NCBI RefSeq assembly: GCF_017876115.1
Contig: NZ_JAGINO010000004.1
Span: 62,001 to 126,000, forward strand
Length of the DNA: 64,000 nucleotides
Source: Azospirillum picis
Lineage (GTDB): Bacteria > Pseudomonadota > Alphaproteobacteria > Azospirillales > Azospirillaceae
Direction of reading: 5' to 3'
Numbering within the stretch: position 1 is the first letter of the stretch; each line of letters begins with the position of its first letter. The translations under genes were made by a program, and so were the position numbers. Positions 1 to 12,490 of this stretch are shown here, piece after piece. The notes under the pieces were generated by a model. It was not told the origin of the DNA. It made no database searches and saw only the letters and a program-made list of their open reading frames with translations.

Positions 1-975
<975 letters not shown>

Positions 976-999
976 GGCCGGCGGGACTGCCCGGAATGG

Positions 1000-1024
1000 A
1001 AGGCGCGCCCTGGTGGCGCGCCTT
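1000..1024. terminator. Hairpin between convergent genes (gcl and Gly-rich protein)
   Basis: AAGGCGCGCC and GGCGCGCCTT form a perfect 10-bp stem around the loop CTGGT. It lies 25 bp after the gcl stop and 8 bp before the stop of the oppositely oriented gene. The A/T flanks are short, so it could serve as a weak bidirectional terminator. Confidence 0.65.
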
Positions 1025-1031
1025 TCCGGTT

Positions 1032-2009
1032 TCAGCTCATGGCAAGGCAGCCCTCTCCGCCGCCGGTCTGCAGGGGATAGCCGATCGCCGCGAGGCTCTC
1101 GGCCGAGAACACGTCGGCCGGATCGATGACGTTGAGCGAGGCCGAGGTGACGATGCCGTACAGGTTGGCGTCGAAATTCACCGGTCCTTCGCGGAAGCGC
1201 GAGAAGTTTGCCACCATTTCACCGCCGGGCGGCGGAATGAAGGTGGTTTCCTCTTCCAGATCGAAGCCGTCGACCATCGTGCCGCCGGGATCGGTCAGGG
1301 AAATCTGCGTGCGCAGCCACACCTGTTGGCCATTGGCCGGGTCGGTCGAGGTGCCCGGCGCGATGACGCTCAAAAGGTCGGCCGGGGTGCGGGGCGGCTC
1401 CGGGATCTCCAGGAACTCGCGATACAGCGTGTCGTCCCCGACCACCAGGATCGTGCCGTCGTCCGGCTGGACCGAGGCCTGGACGACATGCTCGATCTCG
1501 CTGTCGCCGACCTGGACGGACAGCAGGAAGCTGTTGGGCTGGTCGTTGAAGTAGCGCTGGTAGGTGGCATCGTCTGTCCCGACCACCGGATCGTCGAAGG
1601 TCATGGCCACCGTCATGCGGAAGGGATCACCGGACTGCACGTCCTCGTCGAGGAAGGGAACCGGCAGGTCTATCACCCCCTGCACGTCGACGACGTAGAG
1701 GCCGTCGTAGGCATCGCCCCCGCCGGGGCCGCCGGTACCGGGATCCTGGCCGTTTCCCGGGTGAGGGCCGTGTCCGTTCCCATGCCCCCAGCCGCCATTT
1801 CCCCAGCCGCCATTTCCCCAGCCGCCATTTCCCCAGCCGCCATTTCCCCAGCCGCCATTTCCCCAGCCGCCATTTCCCCAGCCGCCATGTCCCTGGCCGC
1901 CATGTCCCTGGCCGCCATGCCCCCAGCCACCATTTCCCAAATCGCCATGTCCATGCTGGTCGTGTCCACGGCCGCTCCACTGGTGGCCTTGGCGGTTGCC
2001 GTCGAACAT
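1032..2009 (-). CDS. Gly-rich pentapeptide-repeat protein with C-terminal beta-rich domain, unknown function
   Basis: A 325-residue protein. I chose the start at 2009 because GGAGGG sits about 5 bases before this ATG; the frame is open further upstream but lacks a ribosome site. After a short His/Gly-rich lead come ten tandem five-residue units of the form G-N/H-G-G-W/Q (six of them GNGGW), then a G/P/H linker. From about residue 90 there is an acidic domain of alternating hydrophobic strands with no family I can name. No signal peptide or transmembrane segment is visible. Trp/Gly pentads suggest a flexible adhesive or matrix segment, which is inference. It is divergent from the LysR-type gene at 2258, which might control it. 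Confidence 0.7.
   Translation of the reverse strand: MFDGNRQGHQWSGRGHDQHGHGDLGNGGWGHGGQGHGGQGHGGWGNGGWGNGGWGNGGWGNGGWGNGGWGNGGWGHGNGHGPHPGNGQDPGTGGPGGGDAYDGLYVVDVQGVIDLPVPFLDEDVQSGDPFRMTVAMTFDDPVVGTDDATYQRYFNDQPNSFLLSVQVGDSEIEHVVQASVQPDDGTILVVGDDTLYREFLEIPEPPRTPADLLSVIAPGTSTDPANGQQVWLRTQISLTDPGGTMVDGFDLEEETTFIPPPGGEMVANFSRFREGPVNFDANLYGIVTSASLNVIDPADVFSAESLAAIGYPLQTGGGEGCLAMS
1783..1935 (-). repeat. 15-bp tandem coding repeat (about 10 units)
   Basis: On the plus strand the unit reads CCATTTCCCCAGCCG. Six central copies are nearly identical, and the outer ones diverge to CCATGTCCCTGGCCG. Each unit encodes one [10 protein letters not shown] pentad on the minus strand. The near-identity of adjacent units points to recent slippage expansion, so the copy number probably varies between strains. 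Confidence 0.85.
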
Positions 2010-2257
2010 CGTTCCCTCCACGTTGATCGCATCCGTTGTGCGGGGCCGCGACCACCGCGACCAGCCGTTGAGGATAGGCATCGGCTGGGCGCCGAGGCGG
2101 GAGGGCATCGGTACATATCTCCCCCTGCCTCGCCGGCAGGATGATGTTTTGCAGTGCAGCGCCACGAACGGGCGGGTCGATTCCCATCGGCCGGTGCAGC
2201 GTGCTAGCTTCGTCGTCGACCGGTAACCCACCGGTCCGGCAGGGAGTCCTTCCAGGC

Positions 2258-3178
2258 ATGGCGTTGCTTGAGAACATGCGCATCTTCGTTCGGGTCGTCG
2301 AACTCGGCAGCCTGTCGGCCGCCGGCCGCAACCTGCGCATGTCCCCGGCCATGGTCAGCCACCGCATCCAGCAGTTGGAAGCCCATCTCGGCGTGCGGCT
2401 GCTGAACCGCACCACCCGGCAGCTCCAGGCCACCGAGACCGGCATGGATTTCTACCAGAGCTGCCTGGAGGTGCTGGAAGCGGTGGAGCGTGCCCACAGC
2501 AGCATCGCCGCCGGAGCCGGCGTGCCGTCGGGCAGCGTGCGGGTGACGGCGCCGCTGGGATTCGGCCGGCGCATCCTGGCGCCGCTGGTGCCGGATTTCT
2601 GCACCGCCCATCCACTGGTCGAGGTGCGGCTCCGGCTGTCCGACCATCTGCTCGACCTGCTGCGCGAGGCGGTGGACGTGGCGGTGCGGATGGCGGCGCT
2701 CAAGGACTCCAGCTTCGTGGTGCGCAAGATCGCCGACCTGCGCCGGGTCCTGGTCGCCGCGCCGGCCTACCTGTCGGAACGTGGCCGGCCGTCGATGCCG
2801 GCCGACCTGTCCGGGCACAATTGCCTGCTGCTGCGCTTTCCCGGCACCCAGCAATATCAATGGAGCGTGATGGAGGGCGGTGAGCCGGTGAAGCTGCCGG
2901 TGTCCGGCCGATTCGACGCCGACGACGGCGACGTGCTGACCGGCTGGGCGCTGGACGGGGGCGGCATCGTCATGAAGCCGCTGTGGGAGGTGGCGGAGCA
3001 TCTCGCCAGCGGCGCCCTGGTGCCGGTGCTGCCCGACTTCCCGCCGGAACCGGTGACCCTGGCCGTGCTCTATCCTCACCGTGCCCTGGTGCCGGCCAAG
3101 GTCCGTGCCTTCGCCGACCATATGGTGCCGAAGATCAAGGCGGCACTGACTTCGATATCGCCGGAAGCAATCCTGTGA
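2258..3178 (+). CDS. LysR-family transcriptional regulator
   Basis: A 306-residue protein, normal LTTR length. The N-terminal winged helix-turn-helix is clear ([17 protein letters not shown], then [20 protein letters not shown] and LLNRTTRQ), followed by a periplasmic-binding-protein-like effector domain. It resembles the large group that usually regulates a divergent neighbour. I took the ATG at 2258 ([10 protein letters not shown]) because the family starts there and AGGGAG lies 11 bases upstream; an open frame extends to 2141 without a ribosome site. The 248-bp divergent space to the Gly-rich protein gene probably carries its operator. The effector is unknown. Confidence 0.88.
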   Translation: MALLENMRIFVRVVELGSLSAAGRNLRMSPAMVSHRIQQLEAHLGVRLLNRTTRQLQATETGMDFYQSCLEVLEAVERAHSSIAAGAGVPSGSVRVTAPLGFGRRILAPLVPDFCTAHPLVEVRLRLSDHLLDLLREAVDVAVRMAALKDSSFVVRKIADLRRVLVAAPAYLSERGRPSMPADLSGHNCLLLRFPGTQQYQWSVMEGGEPVKLPVSGRFDADDGDVLTGWALDGGGIVMKPLWEVAEHLASGALVPVLPDFPPEPVTLAVLYPHRALVPAKVRAFADHMVPKIKAALTSISPEAIL

Positions 3179-3392
3179 CGCGCGGAACCGGTCATCAGGG
3201 ATACTCCCGACTGGTTCCCCGTGATGTTTGGCATATGAATTCCCTCATCGCCGCGCTCTGGTGCTGACCGATCCAAGGTCTCTGCTTCATACCTCGGTAT
3301 GTTTTTGCGGTTTCCGCGAAATAAATGCAGTGATCGACGATCCTCGACTGTCGCGCACCTGTTCGGCCCGATCACGGGATGGGGAAGACATC

Positions 3393-5108
3393 ATGTTCCT
3401 GTTCACCAGAGGCGCGAGCAACGACCGCACCAAGCTGGATGCCCTCGACCGGTCGCAGGCCGTGATCGAATTCTCGCTGGACGGCACGGTTGTCGACGCG
3501 AACCGGAACTTCCTGGAGGCGATGGGCTACAGCCTCGCCGAGGTCAAGGGCCGGCCGCACAGCATGTTCGTCGACCCCGCCCATGCGCGGAGCGACGAGT
3601 ACCGGCAGTTCTGGAACGACCTGCGCGCCGGCCGCTTCCAGTGCGCGGAGTTCCGGCGCATCACCCGCTCCGGCCAGGAGGTCTGGCTGCGCGCCACCTA
3701 CAACCCGATCCTCGGCTTCGACGGCCGGCCGACCGGCATCATCAAGTTCGCCACCATCATCACCGACGAGAAGCTGAAAGCGACCGACGCCGAGGGCAAG
3801 CTGGCCGCCATCGACCGTTCGCAGGCGGTGATCGAGTTCGCGCTGGACGGCACCATCCAGTTCGCCAACGCCTGCTTCCTCGACCTTATGGGATATCGGC
3901 TGGAGGAGGTGCAGGGGCGGCACCACAAGATGTTCCTCAACCAGCTCGACGCCGCCGATCCGAGATACACCGCCTTCTGGGACAGGATCCGCCAGGGCGA
4001 GCATCAGAGCGGCGAGTTCCGGCGGCTGACCAAGGGCGGGGGCGAGGTTTGGATCCAGGCAACCTATACCCCGATCCTCGACCCGGCCGGCCGGCCGTGG
4101 AAGGTGGTGAAGTTCGCCACCGACGTCACCGAGCAGCGCCGCCGCAACACCGACTTCCGCTCCCAGATCGAGGCGATCAACCGGTCGCAGGCGGTGATCC
4201 AGTTCCGGACCGACGGCACCATCCTCGACGCCAACGAGAATTTCCTGGACGCCGTGGGCTATGGGCTTGACGAGGTTGTCGGGCGGAACCACAGCATGTT
4301 CCTCTTCCCCGAACAGCGCGACACCGCCGAATACCGCGAGTTCTGGGAGATCCTGCGCAGCGGGAAGTTCCACACCTCGCTCTACCGCCGCCGGGCCAAG
4401 GACGGGTCGGAGGTCTGGATAAACGCCAGCTACAACCCGGTCATGTCCGACCGGGGCGAGGTGGTGAAGGTGGTGAAGTTCGCCTCCGACGTGACGAAGA
4501 TGATCCGGACGCGGCTGAAGTCCATCGACTTCGCCAAGGAGACGACCCAGAAGGTCGCCGAGGTGAGCCAGTCGGTCGAACAGATGTGCAGTTCCGCCAC
4601 GCGGATTTCCGCCGACATCCTGAAGTCGCGCGAGGTGGTGGACGAGATCGACCACCGCACCGCCACCGCCGACGCCGCCACCGGCCGCCTGAACGAGGCC
4701 GCCGCGGCGATGGACGGCGTCGCCAAGTTCATCGACACCATCGCGTCCCAGATCAAGCTGCTGTCGCTGAACGCCACCATCGAGGCGGCGCGGGCGGGCG
4801 ACGCCGGGCGCGGCTTCGCCGTCGTGGCGACCGAGGTGAAGTCACTGGCCGAACAGACCTCCGGCGCCACCGAGCGGATCGGCGTCGAGATCGTCGCCAT
4901 GCAGGAGGTCGTCCGGCAGGTGGTCGACGCGCTGAGCGGGATCGCCAAATCGGTCGACAGCGTGAAATCGACCGTCCATGAGGTCACCGCCGGGGCCGAG
5001 GAGCAGAGGGCGCTGACCGACGGGGTGGTGTCGAGCATGCGCCAAGCCCAGAGCGGCGTCGAATCGATCAGCCGCAATCTGGAGGAGATGCTGATCCGCT
5101 CCCGTTGA
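3393..5108 (+). CDS. Soluble methyl-accepting chemoreceptor with three PAS domains
   Basis: A 571-residue cytoplasmic chemoreceptor. Three PAS domains in tandem, starting near residues 17, 136 and 258, each open with a near-identical motif (DRSQAVIEF / DRSQAVIEF / NRSQAVIQF) and contain a G-R-x-H-x-MF stretch. The MCP signalling domain occupies about 370-571, with the hairpin [20 protein letters not shown] that contacts CheA/CheW. No transmembrane segment or periplasmic domain is present, so it senses an internal signal such as redox, oxygen or energy state; a cofactor cannot be told from sequence alone. Start at 3393 follows GGGGAAG. It is close to BdlA/Aer-like multi-PAS receptors. No che genes adjoin it. 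Confidence 0.92.
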   Translation: MFLFTRGASNDRTKLDALDRSQAVIEFSLDGTVVDANRNFLEAMGYSLAEVKGRPHSMFVDPAHARSDEYRQFWNDLRAGRFQCAEFRRITRSGQEVWLRATYNPILGFDGRPTGIIKFATIITDEKLKATDAEGKLAAIDRSQAVIEFALDGTIQFANACFLDLMGYRLEEVQGRHHKMFLNQLDAADPRYTAFWDRIRQGEHQSGEFRRLTKGGGEVWIQATYTPILDPAGRPWKVVKFATDVTEQRRRNTDFRSQIEAINRSQAVIQFRTDGTILDANENFLDAVGYGLDEVVGRNHSMFLFPEQRDTAEYREFWEILRSGKFHTSLYRRRAKDGSEVWINASYNPVMSDRGEVVKVVKFASDVTKMIRTRLKSIDFAKETTQKVAEVSQSVEQMCSSATRISADILKSREVVDEIDHRTATADAATGRLNEAAAAMDGVAKFIDTIASQIKLLSLNATIEAARAGDAGRGFAVVATEVKSLAEQTSGATERIGVEIVAMQEVVRQVVDALSGIAKSVDSVKSTVHEVTAGAEEQRALTDGVVSSMRQAQSGVESISRNLEEMLIRSR

Positions 5109-5157
5109 GCGGGCCGGCTCCTCCTCCTCTTCACATCCCCCTTTACATTCCCGCCTT

Positions 5158-5979
5158 TCAAATTCCCCTTGCGCGCACCAGCAGCACCCGCGCCTCTTCC
5201 GCGGCGCGCTGCAGGTGCGGCAGGAGTTGCACCTCCATCTCCGGGCAGGTGACGCGGGCCGCCTGGGCGCTGACGTTCATCGCCGCCACCACGGTTCCGG
5301 CCGCCGTGCGGATCGGCACCGCGACGGAGCGCAGCCCCAGCTCCAGCTCCTGGTCGACAAGAGAGAATCCGCGGTCCCGTACCCGTTCCAGCTCGCGCTT
5401 CAGTGCATCGGGGGCGGTGATCGTGCGTTCGGTGAAAGGCTTCGGCGGCACGCGCGACAGGTAGGCGTCCAGTTCGGCCTCCGGCAGCGCCGCCAGAAGC
5501 ACCCGCCCCATCGACGTGCAGTAGGCGGGCAGCCGGCTGCCGACATTCAGCCCGACCGACATGATCCGTTTGGTCGCCGCGCGGGCGATATAGACGACGT
5601 CGTCCTCGTCCAGCACGGCGGCGGAGCAGGATTCCTGCACCGCGGCGCTGACCTGTTCGATCAGCGGGTCGAGGATCGTCGCCAGCGGCGCCGACGACAG
5701 GAAGGAATAGCCCAGCGCCAGGATCTTCGGCTTCAGATGGAAGGTCCGGCCGTCCGACCCGGCATAGCCGAGCTGCATCAGCGTCAGCAGGCAACGCCGC
5801 GCCGCCGCCCGCGGCAGGCCGGTGATCTTGGCGATGTCGGCGATGGTCAGGTTCGGTTCACGCTCGGTGAAGGCGCGGATCACCGACAGGCCGCGGGCCA
5901 GCGAGGTCATGAAGTTGGGGTCGGGAGCATCCTCCGCCGGCGCCGTCCCGATCCGTGCCTGCTGCCGGCCTTCGACCAT
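5158..5979 (-). CDS. IclR-family regulator, PcaR/PobR-like subgroup
   Basis: A 273-residue regulator with an N-terminal winged helix (TSLARGLSVIRAF then LTIADIAKITGLPRAAARRC) and the IclR effector domain (CSAAVLDEDDVVYIARA, YCTSMGRVLLAALPE). The phrase SLARGLSVIRAF is typical of the PcaU/PcaR/PobR group that controls aromatic-acid genes, but no such genes lie nearby. Its divergent partner is the GntR gene preceding oxc-frc, so control of the oxalate genes is possible. AAGGGACAG lies just before the ATG. Effector unknown. Confidence 0.88.
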   Translation of the reverse strand: MVEGRQQARIGTAPAEDAPDPNFMTSLARGLSVIRAFTEREPNLTIADIAKITGLPRAAARRCLLTLMQLGYAGSDGRTFHLKPKILALGYSFLSSAPLATILDPLIEQVSAAVQESCSAAVLDEDDVVYIARAATKRIMSVGLNVGSRLPAYCTSMGRVLLAALPEAELDAYLSRVPPKPFTERTITAPDALKRELERVRDRGFSLVDQELELGLRSVAVPIRTAAGTVVAAMNVSAQAARVTCPEMEVQLLPHLQRAAEEARVLLVRARGI

Positions 5980-6280
5980 CTGCGCTGTCCCTTCCCGAAT
6001 ATGCCCACGGTCCTTCCGCCGGCTGGCGAGAATAGGGCGATTATCGCGCGCTGGCTAGAAAAATCGCACGCAATTGCCGCAGTCCGTCTGCGGCGGAAAT
6101 AGTTCGAGGTGCCCGCAATTGCGCTTGCGCCTCATCTGGCATCTGGTATACCGTATCGATAATTCAAAAACGACGCGCCACTCCTCATGAAGGGCACGGG
6201 CGGTCATCCGAACGCTCGCACGAGTAACGCTCACGACAACAAGCGGCGCCGCCGGCGTCGGCGCGCAAAGGGTCGGAACC
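5980..6280. promoter_or_regulatory. Divergent regulatory region between IclR and GntR genes, with several palindromes
   Basis: This 301-bp gap holds two copies of the perfect 8-bp palindrome GCAATTGC (6070-6077 and 6115-6122, 45 bp apart, both preceded by C). Between them a perfect 7-bp inverted repeat GCCGCAG-N5-CTGCGGC spans 6076-6094. Closer to the GntR gene, GGTATACC (6145-6152) runs into ATACCGTATC (6148-6157). These are plausible operators for the two flanking regulators; which protein binds which site is inference. Confidence 0.55.
6145..6157 (+). promoter_or_regulatory. Candidate GntR/FCD operator
   Basis: The 13 bases GGTATACCGTATC contain the perfect palindrome GGTATACC and overlap the odd palindrome ATAC-C-GTAT. 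The site is about 125 bp upstream of the GntR gene start. The ten bases ATACCGTATC recur at 34579-34588 in front of the oxalate/formate carrier gene. FCD-type GntR proteins usually bind short T/G-G-T-N-N-A-C-C/A palindromes, which fits in style. Confidence 0.45.
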
Positions 6281-6973
6281 GTGATGAACCGAGAAAGATT
6301 CAGTGTCGAACCCCTCGAACAGGGGATGAGCTTCAAGGCGAAGGCCTACCAGGCGCTGCGACAGGCGATCACGCAGATGAACATCTACGGCCAGAGCAGC
6401 GAGATACGGTTGGACGAACGCCGCCTGTGCGAAGCGTTGGGTGTGAGCCGCACGCCGGTGCGCGAGGCGATGGCGCTGCTGGAACAGGAGGGGTTCATCC
6501 GCTCCCAGCCGCGGCGCGGGATCTTCGTGGTGCGCAAGACGAAGGCCGAACTGGTGGAGATGATCACGGTATGCGCCGCTTTGGAAGGCATGGCGGCCCG
6601 CCTGTTCGTCGAGAACGCCACCACCGACAAGCTGGAGCTCCTGCACGCCGCGTTCGACAAATACACCAAGGCCGAACTGGCCGAACATGTCGCCGAATAT
6701 TCGGACGCCAACATCGTCTTCCACCAGAGCATCGTCCAGGCTTCGGGCTCCACCCTGATCTCCGACCTGACCGACCGCTTCTTCATCCATATGCGTGCGA
6801 TCCGCCGCGCGACCATGGGCATCGGCGACCGTGCCGACCAGTCCATCCACGAGCATCGGGACATCATCGAGGCGCTGGCCGCCCGCGATGCCGATCTCGC
6901 GGAACGTCGCGTCCGGGAACACACGCTCGGTCTCGCACAGTACGTGGAACGGCATTGCGCCTTCCTCGACTAA
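6281..6973 (+). CDS. GntR-family regulator, FadR/FCD subfamily
   Basis: A 230-residue regulator. The winged helix is at about residues 15-80 (RRLCEALGVSRTPVREAMAL is the recognition part, then GFIRSQPRRGIFV). The all-helical FCD ligand domain follows, with the metal-site pattern NIVFHQ, EHRDIIEAL and REHTLG. It begins with tandem GTG-ATG (6281/6284); AAAGGG lies 8-11 bases before. oxc starts 43 bp after its stop, so it is probably the first gene of, or a close partner to, the oxalate operon, and may sense oxalate, formate, glyoxylate or a CoA ester. That role is inference from position. Confidence 0.9.
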   Translation: MMNRERFSVEPLEQGMSFKAKAYQALRQAITQMNIYGQSSEIRLDERRLCEALGVSRTPVREAMALLEQEGFIRSQPRRGIFVVRKTKAELVEMITVCAALEGMAARLFVENATTDKLELLHAAFDKYTKAELAEHVAEYSDANIVFHQSIVQASGSTLISDLTDRFFIHMRAIRRATMGIGDRADQSIHEHRDIIEALAARDADLAERRVREHTLGLAQYVERHCAFLD

Positions 6974-7016
6974 CCGATCTTGAACCTTTTTGGAGCCTCC
7001 GGGAGGAGTTACCCTT

Positions 7017-8780
7017 ATGTCTACTGCGGCTGCAACGATCACTAAGAACCAGGCCACGGAAGCATCTGTTGTCGAAGACGCGCCGGCGCTGACCGACGGC
7101 TTCCAGCTCGTCATCGACGCGCTCAAGCTCAACGACATCGAGAACCTGTATGTCGTCCCCGGTATTCCGATCTCCGACCTGCTGCGCATGGCGCAGGCCG
7201 AGGGCATGCGCGTCGTCTCGTTCCGCCACGAACAGAATGCCGGCAACGCCGCCGCCATCGCCGGCTTCATGACCAAGAAGCCGGGCGTCTGCATGACGGT
7301 GTCGGCGCCTGGCTTCCTGAACGGCCTGACCGCGCTGGCGAACGCCACCACCAACTGCTTCCCGATGATCCTCATCAGCGGCTCGTCCGAGCGTGAGATC
7401 GTCGATCTCCAGCAGGGCGACTATGAGGAGATGGACCAGCTCGCCATCGCCAAGCCGCTGTGCAAGGCCGCCTTCCGCATCCTGCACGCCCAGGACATCG
7501 GCATCGGCGTGGCGCGTGCCATCCGCGCCGCCGTGTCGGGCCGTCCGGGCGGCGTCTATCTGGACCTGCCGGCCAAGCTGTTCTCGCAGGTGATGGACGC
7601 GGCCGAGGGTGCGAAGTCGCTGGTCAAGGTGGTCGATCCGACCCCGGCGCAGTACCCGTCGGCCGACGCTGTCAACCGCGCGCTCGACCTGCTGAAGGGC
7701 GCCAAGCGTCCGCTGGTCATCTTCGGCAAGGGGGCTGCCTATGCCCAGGCCGACGACACCATCCGCGCCTTCGTCGAGAAGAGCGGCATCCCCTTCCTGC
7801 AGATGAGCATGGCCAAGGGCCTGCTGCCCGACACCCACCCGCAGTCGGCCGGTGCGGCCCGCTCGCTGGTGCTGCAGGACGCCGACGTGGTCATGCTGGT
7901 CGGCGCGCGGCTGAACTGGCTGCTGTCGCACGGCAAGGGCAAGACCTGGGGCAAGCCGGGTTCGAAGAAGTTCATCCAGGTCGACATCGAGCCCAGGGAG
8001 ATGGACAGCAACGTCGAAATCCACGCTCCGCTGGTCGGCGACATCGCCTCGGTCATGGAGGTGCTGCTGAAGGGCATCGACGGCGGCCTGACCCCGCCGA
8101 CCGACTGGATGAACACCGTCGCGGCCAAGCGTGAGCAGAACGTCGCCAAGATGGCGCCGAAGCTGATGAGCAATGCGTCGCCGATGAACTTCCACGGTGC
8201 GCTGGGCGCGCTGCGCCGCGTCATCAAGGAGCGGCCGGACGCCATGCTGGTCAACGAGGGCGCCAACACCCTCGACCTCGCCCGCGGCATCATCGACATG
8301 TACCAGCCGCGCAAGCGCCTGGACGTCGGCACCTGGGGCGTGATGGGCGTCGGCATGGGCTACGCCGTCGCCGCGGCGGTGGAGAGCGGCAAGCCGGTGC
8401 TGGCGGTCGAGGGCGACAGCGCCTTCGGCTTCTCCGGCATGGAGGTGGAGACGATCTGCCGCTACAACCTGCCGGTCTGCATCGTCATCTTCAACAACAA
8501 CGGCATCTACCGCGGGACCGACGTCAACCCGACCGGCAAGGCCGACCCGTCGCCGATGGTCTTCGTCCCCGGCTCGCGCTACGACAAGATGATGGAGGCC
8601 TTCGGCGGCGTCGGCGTCCATGTCACCAACCCGGACGAGCTGTACCGCGCCGTCACCGAAGCGATGGACAGCGGCCGTCCGACCCTTGTCAACGCCGTCA
8701 TCGACCCGGCCGCCGGCACCGAAAGCGGCAACATCGGCAGCCTGAACCCGACCAGCTCGGTCCGCAAAATGCCGTCCTGA
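7017..8780 (+). CDS. oxc: Oxalyl-CoA decarboxylase
   Basis: ThDP- and Mg-dependent enzyme converting oxalyl-CoA to formyl-CoA and CO2. At 587 residues it matches the family (about 565-580). The N-terminal ThDP glutamate is Glu72 in [16 protein letters not shown]. The C-terminal ThDP motif is seen as [12 protein letters not shown] ... NNNGIYRG, and the central domain has [23 protein letters not shown] is characteristic of Oxc. The start at 7017 follows GGGAGGAG. It is followed 64 bp later by frc, the obligatory partner that supplies oxalyl-CoA and recycles formyl-CoA. Identity is very likely. Confidence 0.96.
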   Translation: MSTAAATITKNQATEASVVEDAPALTDGFQLVIDALKLNDIENLYVVPGIPISDLLRMAQAEGMRVVSFRHEQNAGNAAAIAGFMTKKPGVCMTVSAPGFLNGLTALANATTNCFPMILISGSSEREIVDLQQGDYEEMDQLAIAKPLCKAAFRILHAQDIGIGVARAIRAAVSGRPGGVYLDLPAKLFSQVMDAAEGAKSLVKVVDPTPAQYPSADAVNRALDLLKGAKRPLVIFGKGAAYAQADDTIRAFVEKSGIPFLQMSMAKGLLPDTHPQSAGAARSLVLQDADVVMLVGARLNWLLSHGKGKTWGKPGSKKFIQVDIEPREMDSNVEIHAPLVGDIASVMEVLLKGIDGGLTPPTDWMNTVAAKREQNVAKMAPKLMSNASPMNFHGALGALRRVIKERPDAMLVNEGANTLDLARGIIDMYQPRKRLDVGTWGVMGVGMGYAVAAAVESGKPVLAVEGDSAFGFSGMEVETICRYNLPVCIVIFNNNGIYRGTDVNPTGKADPSPMVFVPGSRYDKMMEAFGGVGVHVTNPDELYRAVTEAMDSGRPTLVNAVIDPAAGTESGNIGSLNPTSSVRKMPS

Positions 8781-8844
8781 AGGGCGGCCACCAAGCAAGC
8801 GGCCGAGCCGACCACACGACTTTGAAAAGCAGGGGGAGAAATAC

Positions 8845-10119
8845 ATGGGCAAGGCACTTGAGGGCGTCCGGATTCTCGACTTCACGCATGTCCAGTCGGG
8901 ACCGACCTGCACCCAGTTGCTCGCCTGGTTCGGCGCCGACGTCATCAAGGTGGAGCGGCCGGGCGAGGGTGACATCACCCGCAGCCAGTTGCGCGACCTG
9001 CCGGACGCCGACAGCCTGTATTTCACCATGCTGAACCACAACAAGCGGTCCATCACCCTCGACACCAAGACCCCCAAGGGCAAGGAGGTGCTGGAGGCGC
9101 TGATCAGGACCTGCGACGTGATGGTCGAAAACTTCGCCCCCGGCGTGCTCGATCGCATGGGGTTCACCTGGGAACGCATCCAGGACCTGAACCCCGCGAT
9201 GATCGTCGCGTCGGTCAAGGGCTTCGGGCCCGGGCCGTTCGAGAACTGCAAGGTGTACGAGAACGTCGCCCAGTGTGCGGGCGGTGCGGCCTCGACCACC
9301 GGCTTCGACGACGGCCCGCCCATGGTCACCGGCGCCCAGATCGGCGACAGCGGCACCGGCCTGCATCTGGCGCTCGGCATCGTCACCGCCCTCTACCAGC
9401 GCAAGACCACCGGCCGCGGCCAGAAGGTGCTGGCCGCCATGCAGGACGCCGTGCTGAACCTGTGCCGCGTCAAGCTGCGCGACCAGCAGCGCCTGGCCCA
9501 CGGGCCGATGAAGGAATACCCGCAATACCCGAACGGCGAGTTCGGCGACACCGTGCCGCGCGCCGGCAACGCGTCGGGCGGCGGCCAGCCGGGCTGGATC
9601 CTGAAGTGCAAGGGGTGGGAGCGTGACCCCAACGCCTACATCTACTTCATCGCCCAGGCCCCGGTCTGGAAGTCGATCTGCAAGGTCATCGGCAAGGAGG
9701 AGTGGATCACCGATCCCGACTACGCCACCCCGGTGGCCCGCCTGCCGCGCCTGATGCAGATCTTCGCGACCGTTGAGGAGTGGACCAAGACCCTGACCAA
9801 GTTCGAGGTCATGGACATCCTCAACAAGTACGACATCCCCTGCGGTCCCATCCTGTCGATGAAGGAGATCGCCGAGGACAAGTCGCTCTACGAGACCGGC
9901 ACGCTGGTCGAGGTCGAGCATCCGACCCGCGGCAGCTACCTGACGGTCGGCAACCCGATCAAGCTGTCCGACAGCCCGACGGAGGTCACCCGCTCCCCCC
10001 TGCTGGGCGAGCACACAGACGAAATCCTGCGCGACGTTCTGGGGTTCGGCGAACGCGAGATCATGGACATCCGCGACAGCGGCGCCGTCGGCGTCGTTGA
10101 GCGGCTGGCGGCGGAGTAG
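8845..10119 (+). CDS. frc: Formyl-CoA:oxalate CoA-transferase
   Basis: Class III CoA-transferase moving CoA from formyl-CoA (or succinyl-CoA) to oxalate. It has 424 residues, as in the Oxalobacter and E. coli enzymes. The catalytic aspartate is Asp168 in [15 protein letters not shown], matching Asp169 of the family. [20 protein letters not shown] and the glycine-loop region [12 protein letters not shown] are Frc hallmarks that distinguish it from carnitine or bile-acid CoA transferases. GGGGGAG lies 9 bases before the ATG. With oxc it forms a catalytic cycle: oxalate in, formate and CO2 out. Confidence 0.96.
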   Translation: MGKALEGVRILDFTHVQSGPTCTQLLAWFGADVIKVERPGEGDITRSQLRDLPDADSLYFTMLNHNKRSITLDTKTPKGKEVLEALIRTCDVMVENFAPGVLDRMGFTWERIQDLNPAMIVASVKGFGPGPFENCKVYENVAQCAGGAASTTGFDDGPPMVTGAQIGDSGTGLHLALGIVTALYQRKTTGRGQKVLAAMQDAVLNLCRVKLRDQQRLAHGPMKEYPQYPNGEFGDTVPRAGNASGGGQPGWILKCKGWERDPNAYIYFIAQAPVWKSICKVIGKEEWITDPDYATPVARLPRLMQIFATVEEWTKTLTKFEVMDILNKYDIPCGPILSMKEIAEDKSLYETGTLVEVEHPTRGSYLTVGNPIKLSDSPTEVTRSPLLGEHTDEILRDVLGFGEREIMDIRDSGAVGVVERLAAE

Positions 10120-10126
10120 AGTTCTC

Positions 10127-10230
10127 TGCCCCCTCCCTAACCCTCCCCCGCTTCGCGGGAGAGGGGACTGCCGCCCACTCCGACACTTACTCCCTCTCCC
10201 GCGAAGCGGGGGAGGGTCGGGGAGGGGGCA
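10127..10230. repeat. Long inverted repeat (two 40-bp arms) between frc and sucC
   Basis: The left arm, about 10127-10167, and the right arm, 10191-10230, are nearly perfect reverse complements (three differences by eye), separated by about 24 bp. Each arm itself contains the small hairpin CCCGCTTCGCGGG. The sequence looks like the palindromic intergenic elements scattered through many GC-rich alphaproteobacterial genomes. As RNA it would fold into a very stable stem that could terminate or stabilise the oxc-frc transcript before sucC. Confidence 0.8.
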
Positions 10231-10251
10231 AGACGTTGCACCGATAGTGCC

Positions 10252-10264
10252 TTGGAATATTCAA
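10252..10264. promoter_or_regulatory. Possible IclR-type operator upstream of sucC
   Basis: TTGGAATATTCAA is a near-perfect palindrome, one position off on each side, about 150 bp before sucC. Its TGGAA...TTC shape resembles IclR-family sites. Weak evidence; it stands out mainly because it is AT-rich in a GC-rich gap. Confidence 0.25.
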
Positions 10265-10413
10265 CCGCGCCCCCCTCTCCCCGACCGACCCCTTCCCGGT
10301 CGCCGGAGAGCCGAAGCCCGGACTTTTAAAAAATCCGCCGCCGGCCGGCCGATGAATTCCCGGCTCCCCGCGGCATCCAGAAGACCATTCCGACAGGGTC
10401 AGAGACGCAAGCC

Positions 10414-11613
<1,200 letters not shown>

Positions 11614-11614
11614 G

Positions 11615-12490
11615 ATGGCTGTTCTCGTCGACAAGAACACGAAGGTGATCTGCCAGGGCTTCACCGGAGCCCAGGGCACCTTCCATTCCGAGCAGGCCAT
11701 CGCCTACGGCACCAGGATGGTCGGCGGCGTCACCCCGGGTAAGGGCGGCAGCAAGCACCTCGACCTGCCGGTGTTCGACACCGTGGCCGACGCCGTGGAG
11801 AAGACCGGCGCCAACGCCTCCGTGATCTACGTGCCGCCGCCGTTTGCCGCCGACGCGATCCTGGAAGCGGTCGACGCCGAGATCCCGCTGGTGGTCTGCA
11901 TCACCGAGGGCATCCCGGTGCTCGACATGGTCCGGGTCAAGCGCGCGCTCAATGGATCGGCCACCCGCCTGATCGGGCCGAACTGCCCCGGCATCATCAC
12001 GCCGGACGAGTGCAAGATCGGCATCATGCCGGGCCACATCCACAAGCGCGGCAAGATCGGCATCGTCTCGCGCTCCGGCACGCTGACCTACGAGGCGGTG
12101 GCGCAGACCACGGCGGCCGGGCTTGGGCAGACCACCTGCATCGGCATCGGCGGCGACCCGGTCAACGGCACCAACTTCGTCGACGCGCTCGAGCTGTTCG
12201 TGAATGACCCGGAGACCGAGGGCATCATCATGATCGGCGAGATCGGCGGCGACGCCGAGGTCAAGGGTGCGGAGTTCATCAAGGCGTCGGGCACGAAGAA
12301 GCCGGTCGTCGGCTTCATCGCCGGCCGCACCGCCCCTCCGGGCCGCCGCATGGGCCATGCCGGCGCGGTGATCTCCGGTGGCAACGACACCGCCGACTTC
12401 AAGATCGAGTTCATGAAGTCGGTCGGCATCGCGGTCGCCGACAGCCCGGCCAGCCTGGGCTCCACCATGCAGACGATTTTCAAGACCTGA
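11615..12490 (+). CDS. sucD: Succinate-CoA ligase alpha subunit
   Basis: CoA-binding and phosphohistidine subunit partnering SucC. It has 291 residues, the usual length. The CoA-binding Rossmann part contains [16 protein letters not shown] and GGVTPGKGG. The active-site His is His248 in [23 protein letters not shown] and EIGGDAE are conserved. Its ATG is one base after the sucC stop, so translation is coupled. As with sucC, it may serve either the TCA cycle or CoA loading of organic acids for the neighbouring transferase. Confidence 0.9.
   Translation: MAVLVDKNTKVICQGFTGAQGTFHSEQAIAYGTRMVGGVTPGKGGSKHLDLPVFDTVADAVEKTGANASVIYVPPPFAADAILEAVDAEIPLVVCITEGIPVLDMVRVKRALNGSATRLIGPNCPGIITPDECKIGIMPGHIHKRGKIGIVSRSGTLTYEAVAQTTAAGLGQTTCIGIGGDPVNGTNFVDALELFVNDPETEGIIMIGEIGGDAEVKGAEFIKASGTKKPVVGFIAGRTAPPGRRMGHAGAVISGGNDTADFKIEFMKSVGIAVADSPASLGSTMQTIFKT

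Noticed and set aside
1783..1935. CRISPR-like array from the regular 15-bp repeat
   Set aside because: The units are contiguous without spacers and stay in frame as protein pentads, so it is a coding tandem repeat.
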